Below, piece by piece: positions 24,301 to 33,700 of a stretch of DNA of 64,000 nt (position 1 is its first letter; every line of letters begins with the position of its first letter). This stretch comes from Schistosoma mansoni (lineage: Eukaryota; Platyhelminthes; Trematoda; Strigeidida; Schistosomatidae), in contig NC_031495.1 in assembly GCF_000237925.1 (NCBI RefSeq), positions 50,633,925 to 50,697,924 on the forward strand, written 5' to 3'. The notes under the pieces were generated by a model. It searched no databases, was not told the DNA's origin, and saw nothing but the letters and a program-made list of their open reading frames with translations. Made by a program: the position numbers and the translations under genes.

Positions 24301-26855
24301 TTAGCAACCAAATTCCAGTCCGCTCTCTAACTAGTAATCAACAGTTAGACTAAATATTTACAAAGGATGCAAATAATACTTATACTTTGACTTCGGTACT
24401 AATTATATACATATTAAAGAAATAAGTAACTAAGTTGCTTCCAAAATAACAGTAATTTATAAAAGCAGAAATACAGTCAATTGTATGTACACACAAGCAT
24501 TTCGACAAGTATCAATACAAGCGTTGAATTGTCAAATATGTGTTCAGTATGTTTCTTAATCACTGACTTGTACAGGCTTGTTTCATCAGTTCATTACATT
24601 TGTTTCTCACCAAACGTTTTTATTCCATGAACCGTTCTGAGTGCCTGGAATGATTAACTGCATTTCAATTTTGTCGGCGTAGTATAATTGTGTTAAACCC
24701 CTATAACTTGGATGTGAAAGTTCACCAATTGTTTCATTCGAACGTAACGGTGATAGTATTTAACAAAAATTATAATGATGTTTCCAGTATACTTGAATAA
24801 AAAGATAGATAAATATTCATTCTACTTAAAATTGGAGCATTTATTATTGCAGTGATATTTATTTGATGAGAAGATAAAAGGTGCTTAACAATTTATCAGT
24901 GAACTGTTTCTTTTTTCAATTTTTAGTATCCTGAACTAAACGCCATACTGCTGCGGCAATTCAGTTTAGATGGTGATACTGAAAGGGCTTTAGAATTAGT
25001 TAAACAGGTAACAGTACGGCGTTTGTTTTTCAGAAATATTTCTTTCTCTCTGTTCTTGGAACTTATCAGTTGGATGTATCGTCTCTCAGCTTTTTCATGT
25101 TTCCATTCAATCTCGAATCAGATGTCTGTTGTTCTAAAGATTGGATCCATTGTCTAGTGATAGCCGCTAATGAAAATATTGACTGATATAATTATAGTTA
25201 GTAGGGGATGTAATATGGTTTTTAGGATATACATATTCCGTTAGATATATGGTTTTAAAAGCATGGAGGCTTTTTAATATTGGTCTCTTCTATTATTACA
25301 AACCATTTTTATTTCTGTTTGTCTTCTTGGTGATTGGGAGTGAGGATAAACACTCTCATTCACAATTTTCACCTACACCTAACTGCCAACCAAAATGAAA
25401 TGGGAATTACCATTTACACCATCGTAATCCGTGATGGAAGGCGTTTTTCGTTCTCTTTCGTTTTTGCTGGCTTACATGAAAGATATAAAGCTTACTATGA
25501 CAAAACCACCCTCCATCATGCTACGGATGTGTCAAGTGTAGTAAAGTCAGTCATGATGGAAAAAATTACAACATAGCAAAAATCATGCCTCCAATTAATT
25601 CTATAATATAAACTATTCCAAAATACCTGTAATTAAATGACTATGTAAATAAAAGCGTAACCTTGCTTACTGACTACGATACATTCAAATGGCTTGACAA
25701 AATGGAGTTTATCCCCACCCGTGATTGCTTATCAGGATAGTGTGAGTTATTGAAGTTATTAGGTTATTTAGTCGAATCTTATCACAATTTTACCGTACAA
25801 AGCATCGACAATAGTTATTTACACATTTGTAATGAATGTTCATTAACATTAGAGGGTTGCTTTTCCAAACCTAGAATTTTGATTGCATTTTACTTTGTGT
25901 ATATTCTTTCCCAATTTGTCTTGAGTTCTAATTGTTATAACTGTCATTTTTTCCGTTTCAGTATCTTCATTAGTTTTTATTACATTAGTCTATCAAGGAT
26001 TTATACCACATGCTAATTTGTTAATTAATACAAATTAATAATTACTTTTCTTGTTTATAAATTACTGAGCTACTCAGATTAAATTAGATGAAACGTGGTT
26101 TAAACGTGATCAAATATTTGACAATGCAATTTTACATCCACTAAGCTATAATCGCACGCTACCATCGTATATCAAAACACAATCTAACTTCTACTAGTTT
26201 AACCTAGCACCTGTTCCAAATCTTAAAAAATGCCATATCAATATTTCATTAAAAAACTTAATTTTTCTGCATAGAATAAGCAGGTGATTTCTACTTAGAA
26301 CGAGGTACCTGGTTGTAAGCTTCTGAATATTTTTGTAAAACCATTTTGTACAGTACGTTGTATGACGCTAGGCTTTTAAGTAGATGAAAGTTTAGATGAA
26401 TCATTTCCATCAAAAGAATAACCTTTAATGACTTTACTCCCAAGGTTTTATTTTTAACTACTATTACTACTCATACTATATCAAGGTCTGGGATATAAAC
26501 AAATTTAAGATTAGCTGTATTGTAAATTTGTCATTTCCTTCTCTATCCAACTATTCACATTAAAAAAATTTTAAAAAGATTTACCATATCTCATTACCAG
26601 TAATATTCATTTTTGATGACGTTAATTCCATAGTTTGTATTTTCTCACTTTACTCCGGTGATGTAATTTTTCTGGTCAACTTTTGTTTTATTTTTGTTGG
26701 TTGGTGATTTATAGTCAGATGGAGTTGGTCAAACTCGGATGTTAGCTGAATTTCATTTCCAGGCAGCTCAACGATGTTTATTTCAATTCAGGGATTCTTT
26801 ATCAAGAAAGGCTCTTCTACATGTTGCAGCGAATTTCCTACAACGTGGTCGATAA
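15321..26855 (+). CDS. PDSS1: All-trans polyprenyl (decaprenyl/solanesyl) diphosphate synthase, subunit 1
   Basis: The enzyme condenses isopentenyl diphosphate units into the long side chain of ubiquinone, and is normally mitochondrial with a PDSS2 partner. Exons deduced from GT/AG and phase: 15321-15431, 15473-15656, 15707-15843, 17045-17156, 17200-17312, 22685-22885, 24927-25007 and 26715-26855 (stop). They sum to 360 codons with consistent phases. Seen: GKLVRP substrate loop, first DDxxD in LIHDDLID (exon 3), SLIANSCKA, and second DDxxD in QLIDDVLDF followed by GKPTGADLQMGLATGPVLF (exon 6). The human enzyme is about 415 aa, so a 5' portion with start and targeting peptide is missing. A possible upstream exon ends at 15256 (phase fits) but contains no ATG. 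Introns at 15432, 15657 and 17157 are only 41-50 bp. Exons 17045-17312 recur at 20319-20586, probably an assembly artefact. Confidence in family is high, in the exact 5' end low. Confidence 0.92.
16487..17544 (+). repeat. Segment duplicated at 19761-20784
   Basis: This stretch, including two PDSS1-type exons, recurs at a constant offset of +3274 with only a handful of substitutions (for example in the 43-bp intron). See the entry for the second copy. Confidence 0.85.
17625..19560 (+). mobile_element. RTE-clade LINE (SR2-like), 5' half, cut by a gap
   Basis: The element starts near 17625 with a head (GCTACCTTGACGTGGTGG) that recurs in other copies at 43292 (minus) and 54551. An ATG in strong context (CACCATGG, 18270) opens an APE endonuclease. 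Seen motifs: GAFNVRTL, CCVSETRIQD, VVVAGDFNAQVG, TQIDHIVISH and [12 protein letters not shown], so all catalytic landmarks are present. The frame runs 17955-19418 and is stopped by TAA at 19416, where a sister copy (30140) has a serine codon; homology resumes after it up to the N run. The reverse transcriptase is not visible here. The element lies in the long intron of the PDSS1-type gene. Its 3' end is probably the tail at 20985-21107. Confidence 0.88.
19561..19760. other. Assembly gap, 200 N
   Basis: Exactly 200 N, as are the other two runs; this is a placeholder of unknown true size. It interrupts the RTE-type LINE. Confidence 0.98.
19761..20784 (+). repeat. Near-identical second copy of 16487-17544, with exons 20319-20430 and 20474-20586
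   Basis: It has the same order and the same splice sites as the first copy, and just a few base differences over about 1 kb. The two exons total 225 nt, so if real and spliced in they would repeat 75 residues in frame. The copy is bounded by 200-N gaps on both sides and sits between the 5' half and the 3' tail of one LINE. That is the arrangement expected if a redundant allelic contig had been placed in a gap. I infer an assembly artefact rather than a true exon duplication. Confidence 0.8.
20785..20984. other. Assembly gap, 200 N
   Basis: Exactly 200 N placeholder between the duplicated exon segment and an RTE 3' tail. Confidence 0.98.
20985..21107 (+). mobile_element. RTE-type LINE 3' tail with (CTGA)n
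   Basis: GAGGTATGGCAACTTGGACC, then CTACGTTGTAGCTGACTGACTGACTGA, matches the 3' ends of the RTE copies at 31175 and 62120 and, inverted, at 49139. It is probably the 3' end of the element that starts at 17625. Confidence 0.75.
21510..21662 (-). mobile_element. tRNA-derived SINE
   Basis: On the minus strand there is a tRNA-like head: an A-box-like segment TGGCCAAGTGGTTTAGAGC (21622-21640) and a B box GGTTCAAACCC (21585-21595). A body follows with CTTCGGTTCGGGCAACCAAGT. The same head and body, more diverged, occur at 38926-39005 and 52800-52922. The spacing and the extra-arm-like insert resemble a Ser/Leu-type tRNA, but the flanks do not pair as a cloverleaf, so it is not a tRNA gene. Confidence 0.65.
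21740..22018 (-). mobile_element. Copy of a ~550-bp non-autonomous element, cut by a gap
   Basis: The minus strand matches the complete copy at 51776-52330. The A/T-rich tail (TTATTTATTTATTT on the plus strand) lies at 21740, and the body runs into the N gap at 22019. It carries the block CAGGATACTGGAGCC, shared by both copies. Confidence 0.75.
22019..22218. other. Assembly gap, 200 N
   Basis: Exactly 200 N placeholder inside the ~550-bp repeat. The sequence after it (22219-22680) is intron DNA, possibly repeat-derived, with no recognised feature. Confidence 0.98.
23295..24050 (+). mobile_element. Old RTE-type endonuclease fragment
   Basis: [37 protein letters not shown] and NSRLCAFRLKSSIKV align with the RTE endonuclease at 18.4-18.7 kb. 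The reading frame is broken repeatedly and the C-terminal part is barely recognisable. It is intronic in the PDSS1-type gene and much older than the 17625 copy. Confidence 0.75.
24055..24925. other. Intron DNA, nothing recognised
   Basis: AT-rich sequence between PDSS1-type exons 6 and 7. The acceptor for exon 7 is preceded by a good pyrimidine tract (TTTTTTCAATTTTTAG). Confidence 0.5.
25008..26714. other. Intron DNA, nothing recognised
   Basis: Last intron of the PDSS1-type gene. An 80-codon frame at 25334-25576 and an 88-codon frame at 25750-26016 have no motifs. Confidence 0.5.
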
Positions 26856-26859
26856 AATC

Positions 26860-27635
26860 GTATTTCCTCTAGTCAAATCTTATTCTACCTCTCTTTCTGT
26901 CCGTCTATTTAGCCTTAATCTTACCTTAATTTTACCTGTTTCTTTCTCTTAATTTACATTCACAATACCTAAAGAATGGTACATTACACTTAACTGATAG
27001 ATACTTATTCTAATTTGTATTTTCAGTTCATTATTATTACTTTTTTACCTAGTTTATATATTAATATGCAGAAAAAGAAACTTCCGCAATTTGTTTAGAT
27101 AATTTGCCTTTGTTGATATATTAGTACTAGTCTGTAATTTATTTACATAACTGCTTAACCAGATCGCTATTTTTGAGAACTTATCTTTCAGCGTTTGTTC
27201 ATAGAAATAGTACATGTAAAATATATATCTGTTGTAAATAGCTCTTTTTGGTTTTCATATATCACTCTATAAAAAACAAATAACACTTTAACTAAGTTTG
27301 TGTTTACAGTCTTAATTTGGGCCTCATTTCATATGAGCATAAATTTAAGCTTATTTTCAGAAGTATTTTGTCGAGTGTGCTCAGTAGCTGATATTTGTAC
27401 TTGATACTTCGGCTTACTCTGTATGGCTTCTCATATCAACGTTCCAAAGTTGCCTGATTTACGAAGAAAAGCGAAGAAGTCCCCGTGTTCCCACCCGGCA
27501 ACACAATTTCTCCTAACCAGGCAATAGAGAAATGCGGTTCTGTTGTGTGAAGGTAGATTTTTGAAAGCATAGCTTGGTTCGTATACTACTCGCTGTCATA
27601 GAGTCATTGTCACTAGTCGGACAATTAGGCTGCCT
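26860..27635. other. 3' flank of the PDSS1-type gene
   Basis: AT-rich, probably the 3' UTR and downstream DNA. Several AT-rich candidate cleavage signals are present, but none can be singled out. No gene seen. Confidence 0.4.
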
Positions 27636-27639
27636 CGAA

Positions 27640-28655
27640 TCTGTCTATCGCGGATTTTCATAAACTACGAATTACCCTGAGAAGATAGTCAATATCATAC
27701 GGAACTCCTATGGTGGATTAAATCGTCCATGGAGAACAACTCACCGACTCATTCGAGGTAAAGACCGGTGTTAGGCAAGGTTGCTTACTCTCACCCTTTC
27801 TCCTGATGATCGACTGAATTATGAAGACGTCAACATCTGGGGGTAAGCACGGGATACAGTAGACGGGTAGGATGCAGCTGGAAGATTTAGGCTTCACAGA
27901 TGATCTGGCTCTTCTATCACACACGCAACAACAAATGCAGGAGAAGACCAGTGTAGCAGCAGTAGTAGGTCTCAACATACACAAAGTGAAAAGCAAGATT
28001 CTCCGATACAACACAGCGTGCACCAATCAAATTACACTTGACAGAGAAGCTTTGGAGGATGTGAAAACCTTTACATATCTGGGCAGCATCGTTGATAAAC
28101 ACGGTGGATCTGATGTATATATGAAGACGCGGATCGGCAAAAGAAGAGCACAATATTTACAACTGAAGAACATCTGGAACTCAAAGCAATTGTCAACCAA
28201 CACTAAGATCAGAATTTTCAATACAAATGTCAAGACAGTTCTACTGTATGGGGCGGAGACGTGGAGAACTACGAAAGCCATCATGTAGAAGATACAAGTG
28301 TTTATCAACAGTTGTCTAAGCAAGATAATTTGGATCCGTTGGCCAGACATCAGCAACAAGTTACTGTGGGAGAGAAAAAACCAGATTCCAGCGGAGGAAG
28401 AAGCGCTGGAAGTGGAATGAGCACACTTTGAGGAAATCACCCAACTGCGTCACAAGGCAAGCCCTCACATGGAATCCTGAAGGCCAAAGGAGAAAAGGAA
28501 GACTACAGAACACATTACCCCGAGAAATAGAGACAGATATGAAAAGAATGAACAAAAACATGATAGAACTAGAAAAGAAGGCCCATGACAGAGTGGTTTG
28601 GAGAATGCTGGTCGGCGGCCTATGCTCCATTGGGAGTAACAGGCATAAGTAAAAA
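27640..28655 (+). mobile_element. RTE-type LINE, reverse-transcriptase 3' part (family B)
   Basis: Palm to C-terminus is readable across frames: TGVRQGCLLSPF; GFTDDLALLSHTQQQMQE, where the active-site box reads TDD instead of the usual [49 protein letters not shown]; and a terminal [13 protein letters not shown]. In-frame stops (including one after TTKAIM) and frameshifts make it inactive. It is 5'-truncated. A different RTE family from the SR2-like copies, represented again at 47490-48150 and 13170-13480. Confidence 0.85.
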
Positions 28656-28659
28656 AAGT

Positions 28660-30035
28660 ACCTAAAAGGGATTTGACGATAGACAGCAATTAAGTGAACT
28701 GTCCTAAAAACATCGTATTTGGACAGTTTGACAGGAGTTTTAGAAATGAGAGTTTACTGGCTAACTAGTGTTTATTGAAAGCCTTTCCTGACCTTTCGAA
28801 TAATTTGCCACAAAGAGAGTGCCACTTTTGCTTCATCTCAAAATGATTTAATGGATTCAATACCTTCCTCCATATATCGGATTGTGTGGATCACTAGGAG
28901 CTTTTGTGCATGCTTCCTTATTTAAAAAGTCACATTCCGCTAATAAAATACTGGCTTCTATAGGAAGGTGATCCGTTCCCTTAGTTTTCAAAATAATGTC
29001 GAACTGCCTCGGAAACTATGACGAATCTTTCGATTAAGAAATCCCTGCAAATCGCAAAGCTAAATAGTGGATGGCTTCAGTGCAAAATTACTGAAGCCCA
29101 GGATTCGCGAATCCTTCCTTCGTCATATATAACTTCGTACTTTTGAGAATACAGTCGTGGCCGTTAAGCAGCAGAACAGATGACAGTTAGAATTTAGTAG
29201 AATTACCTCTGTAGCGTGAGTGAGCATCAATCGGCAGATTAATTTGGTCTGTTTTTAGAAACAGATCTTGGGTATGAATATGGTTACACGTTGAATGTCA
29301 CAAAAAAATATGCGGTTTCTTATTTTACAAAAATCACTTTAAATCTCACGATATCGTACAAAAATTCACGGAAACACTTTGAGCCAGCCTTAAAGCGCTG
29401 TCACTATTCGCTTTTACGAAGTTGGCTATAAGTGCACGCCACAGCAATAAGATTGGCTTCCAAAATCTAATATTTTGTGAATATTGTTAGACAGAATTAA
29501 CTCACCATTTGTTCCCCGATGTCAGTGCTCGGTTAGCATGAGAGTTTGCGGAGAAGCATACTTTTATTTATCTTCTTTCTAATATTAGACAGTCAACTGG
29601 TCTTTGGGCTTATCATATTACTTGCCCTACAGTTGTCTGTGTCTTACCTCATTACTCGTAGCTAGGTTATCCCAAATAACCTTAGGTCCCCCTGATATGA
29701 TTTCATCCTCTCCTAAATCATGATGTAGCTAGTCTTTACCGTTCCTTAAGAGGATTTAGAACACCAGAGGCAAATCTCAAATACTTATGAATATGTAAAG
29801 AAGCGTGTAGCGAGCCTTGTCAACCAACCCTTAACTGACCATTGAAGACCATAGTTGTGTTGAGCTATGTTAAAATATCTATTCCACAACTTGATATAAA
29901 CTAGTCACCACCATAGTAAATCAGGCAGCTCGTCCTACCATTACTATCTTGAAAAACCTAAGAATGCCATCCAAAAAGCTTGTTGTTATTTTTTCAAACA
30001 CGAACAAATGCAAAAAAGCAATATTCAAAAATCAC
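28660..30035. other. Intergenic DNA, nothing recognised
   Basis: No open frame over 60 codons with any signature; no splice-consistent exons found. Confidence 0.4.
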
Positions 30036-30039
30036 AAAC

Positions 30040-31175
30040 AGCAGTGATATCCGCTAGTAAAGTAAACCATAAGGTTAGGGAGAAAGAGTGGATCTCAGCA
30101 GCATCTGCCGCACTGATAGATGCTCGTAAACTCATCCCATCTGGCTCCGAACATAACGAAGAACGGAGTCAGCTTAAGCGAGGGAGAACAGGAGGCCCTG
30201 ACAGGTTTACCTCTGAGGTTTTTAAGGACGATGGTGCAGTATTAACAGTGAAATTGACTGAGTCACATCGACACCCGAACTGACGATAGGCAGTGAAGTG
30301 GTTGAGCGTGTCGACCTTTTCACTTGTCTTGGAAGTCTCATCAACCCCGAGATCTCAGCACGGATACAGAAGGCTCGTCTAGCTTTCACCAACTTGCGTC
30401 ATTTATGGAGTAGGCGAGATATCCATCTAACAACCAAAGGACGGGTTTACTGTGCAGCAGTTCGTTCCGTCCTACTTTATTGCTGTGAAACATGGCCAGT
30501 AAGAGTACAGGATATTCGTAGGCTGCTAGTATTCGATCATAGGTGTCTTCGAAGCATTGCTCGTATATCCTGGGATCACCAGGTAGGTAATGCAATTGTT
30601 AGGAAACGGGTACTAGGTAATGACGGCAAATCGTTTGATGAAGTAGTGAAACTTCATCAGTTGAGATGGTTGGGACATGTGTTACGTATGCCCAACCACC
30701 GACGTGCAATGCTTTATGGTGTAGGAGTAGGTTGGAAGAAAGCTAAAGAGCGGCCAGATCAAAACATGGCACGAATCCATGAAGTCACTGACAAGTGGAC
30801 TGAGCCATGTCGGTAGGTGTAGACTACCTGGTTGGGGTCCGCGAGACAATAACAACCGATGGTTAGAGACTTTGAATGACATGGCTCAAAATCGTTTGCA
30901 ATAGCAAAGGTGCATCCACTCTTTGTGTTCTCCAAAAGTCTAGTCTTCTGAATTCTTCATGTCTATTTTTTTCTCTTTCCATATTCATTTCACTGGATTA
31001 TACTTCTTGAATAGCATCTTCAAACCCTAATCATTCGGATTACTGCTTATACTCTTACTAAGTCTACCACTGTGAGATTTGAATCGACAACTGCATCTCT
31101 GTGCTAATATGGTATGGCAACTCGAACTGGTGTACGTACGTACGAATTTCTACGTTGTGACTAACTGACTGACTG
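30040..31175 (+). mobile_element. SR2-like RTE LINE, internally deleted, with intact 3' end
   Basis: A short linker piece (WISAASAALIDARKLIPSG, as after the endonuclease in the 17625 copy) and GGPDRFTSEVFKDDGAVL are joined directly to the C-terminal domain from 30298: CLGSLI, SARIQKARLAF, LLYCCETWPV, RWLGHVLRMPNHR and TDKWTEPCR. The palm with the catalytic box is missing. A 3' UTR of about 350 bp follows and ends GTTGTGACTAACTGACTGACTGA. The C-terminal frame 30298-30816 is open over 172 codons, so the copy is fairly young. Confidence 0.85.
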
Positions 31176-31179
31176 AATC

Positions 31180-31610
31180 TCCTATTCACTACCTATGCAT
31201 GCCTGTAAATGGGAAAGTTTGTAAATTTTGGGAGCTATTATGCTTTAGGGTCAGTGAAATACCACTAAGCCCTAGCCAAATCATTCGGTAGCTAGGTCAT
31301 TGAATATCGAACACATCACTGATCCCTGTAAAAGTCAAGGACAAAGAACATACATCAGTCAATGGTACACCATGAACTGGCCCATACGACGGTGGTTTCA
31401 CTTTCGCTTGTATCTACTAAGGCTAATATATTTCTGCAGTAACGTCCTTTATGTTGTACAGTTTCCAGAGCATCCATAGTCCCTTGATACATCGATGGGG
31501 CAATCCACGTAAAGTACCGATCACGAGGTGTGACTTCGACGTTAATTAGTTCGTCACACCATTCCCGTCTAACGCTAGTAGGCCCCCAACCATTCGACAG
31601 AAATCATCTA
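31180..31610. other. Intergenic DNA, nothing recognised
   Basis: No gene-like signal seen. Confidence 0.4.
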
Positions 31611-31615
31611 AGTAG

Positions 31616-31897
31616 ATAGTCTACAAGACGAAAAAGCTTCGCCTACACGTGGTTTCAATGACAACAGGTTTTCATTTAACAAAACTCAGCTGTTTAAAAA
31701 CGATAAGTCCCAGAATGTTAAAGGTGTGTCCACGTTCCATGTACCAACTTCGCTCAAAACTTACAGAATCTTATTCTCCAATATTAGATACTTCAATGTA
31801 TTTAGAGGATTGGGAACGGTGGTTGCAGTCCCTCTCTGATCCTCGTCGATCGATACCAGAATTTGTGCATACTACTTTTGCTGTTAACTATTCCTAA
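31616..31897 (+). other. Unassigned open frames, possible exon
   Basis: Two overlapping plus-strand frames are open. One (31649-31897, 83 codons to TAA) includes YLEDWERWLQSLSDPRR. The other, open from about 31615 to 31842, includes TRGFNDNRFSFNKTQLF. I recognise neither. No ATG in good context and no certain splice sites were found. It could be an exon of an unrecognised gene or the 5' region of the CR1-like LINE that follows. Confidence 0.2.
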
Positions 31898-32248
31898 CTA
31901 TCTCTACTAGCGCGCTTTTCGAACGGGAAGTTTAGTCCTAACGTGATTTATATTTCTCAAACTTTTGCTGTGTTCTTACGCAACAAAAGTACCATTTCCG
32001 ATCTAAAGAATCTATTCTGAGCTATACGTTCGGTAGATTACGTCTTTTTTTTGTGTTTCACTCAACTTAATAGTTAACTGTGGTTTTGCCTCAGCTCACT
32101 ATCGGTTTTTTTATAGTTTTCACGTAAAGGCTAGCTTTAGCTTATCGTTATCTGTTTTTATACATTTTTGCCAGTTTTTGTTCACTGTTTTTTTTTAACG
32201 GTCCTAAATTTACTGCTTGTATTTCTAAGACAGTCTAAATCACTAGCC

Positions 32249-33649
32249 ATGAAAAATCCATGCAAAAGACCTGGTTGCCGTTTCGCTGTTACATCTGACA
32301 TGCAATGTGACAACTGCAAAGGTTGATTCCACGAAGCATGTACAGATGTAACAGCAGCAGCCTATAGCAGACTCAGCAAGTCTAATCGTAGTTGGGTATG
32401 TGTTACCTGCAACACTGATACCGTAGTTATGTTGGGTACTATCATTACTTTACTAACAGGTCTGAGAGATAAGTTGTCTAAGAATTTGGTAAATGATAGT
32501 ATCATGACGGGTAACAAAACTGGAACGCATAGGGCAAATAAGAAAAGGGATATTGACAGGTCGGTTATCGACGGTGCTGTTAACAGCACGAGTGATGATG
32601 TGCTGAAACTCAGCACCATCTTAACATCGGCTGTCATCGACTCACTCAGTAAACTTGGGTCCCCCAGAGAAGAGTCCTTGAATGAGACAGTGGTTCCCAA
32701 AACTCCTGTAGGTGGTTGGACTCACGTTAACAGGAGTAAAAAGGCCCAAGCGTCCCCGCTGAAACTGATTATCCCAAGTACCGTGCGGAAATCAATTGAT
32801 GCTTTGGCCGCACAGTCTACCCCCAAGACTGTCCGCCCGGTCATCACTGAGCCCAGGAATCGAAAACGCGCCTCGACATCCAAACAACAAGATACCAAAC
32901 CTAGACGCCCTGGAAAACCTGGGAAATCAATTACTGTTCGTGACGACTCTGTCATAATCATGAACCTTATTGACAACTCCGACCTTCCTCTCAGTTTGCA
33001 GGACAAAAATGATAGGATGCTCTGGGGAGAATTAAACAAGAGGCTTGGACTCCCTAGAATAGAGCCTTTGACCGTCACACGGCTCATTCGGGGGAAGGAC
33101 TCTAACCACCTAAACCACCCGAGGCTGCTTCGTGTTACACTTAAGAACGCCTCCGACGTAGAGGACGTCCTGATAGCCAGTCACTTACTGAAATCCGATG
33201 GGGACGTAAGAATACTGCCCGACATACCGTATTCTGAACGAAATCTCATCCGGAACATCCCTAAGGAATCTCACGAGGCGTTTTTCCGTGGACGAAATAT
33301 CATTGTGCAAGGTGTACCGGAAAATATGGACCCAACTCAAGCAAACTCTGATATTCGGGAATGGAAATTCATTAAGCATTCCTTAAAACTCAAGAACATA
33401 TTGACCCAACAGGTAGTGCGACTAGCCAAGAGAGACGGAGACTCTAGGCCCCGGCTATTGAAGATAACCTTCCCCTCCTCCCACATGGCGGCTGCAACTC
33501 TGGAAGCATTTCGTGCCAATAGACGTCGGTTGCCAACTGGTATCCATATGCATCCGGATAGGCCCCACGACAGCAGGATCAAGCACAAACGAAAGCTGGA
33601 GCTGACAATTCCACTCGTGGACTGTCTTGATCATAAAAAAAACGTGTAA
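32249..33649 (+). CDS. CR1-like LINE ORF1 protein, PHD-like zinc finger
   Basis: From the ATG at 32249 the frame gives about 466 residues. Residues 5-50 form a Cys4-His-Cys3 PHD-like finger: CKRPGC, CDNCKG, FHEAC and WVCVTC. Codon 26 (32324-32326) is TGA where this fold normally has Trp (CKGWFHEAC), a single-base change from TGG. Downstream the frame is open to 33649. The middle is basic and rich in Lys/Arg/Ser; the rest (from about residue 230) has the look of a CR1 ORF1 nucleic-acid-binding region with RLLRVTLKNASDVEDVLIAS. ORF1 proteins of this kind bind the element's RNA. The frame ends DHKKNV and its last codons contain the A_AAA_AAC heptamer. Confidence 0.8.
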
Positions 33650-33700
33650 AGGGCAGGGACTACCAACTCGGTAAACATCGTATAGGTAGGCTACCTGTCC
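33637..33700 (+). promoter_or_regulatory. Predicted -1 ribosomal frameshift signal (ORF1 to ORF2)
   Basis: ORF1 codons AAA AAC at 33638-33643 with a preceding A give the canonical heptamer A_AAA_AAC (33637-33643). A 7-nt spacer (33644-33650, containing the ORF1 stop UAA) follows. Then GGGCAGG (33651-33657) can pair with CCTGTCC (33694-33700): seven pairs, one of them G-U. The -1 frame is closed by TAA at 33634-33636 immediately before the heptamer and open from 33637 through ORF2. Confidence 0.6.
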
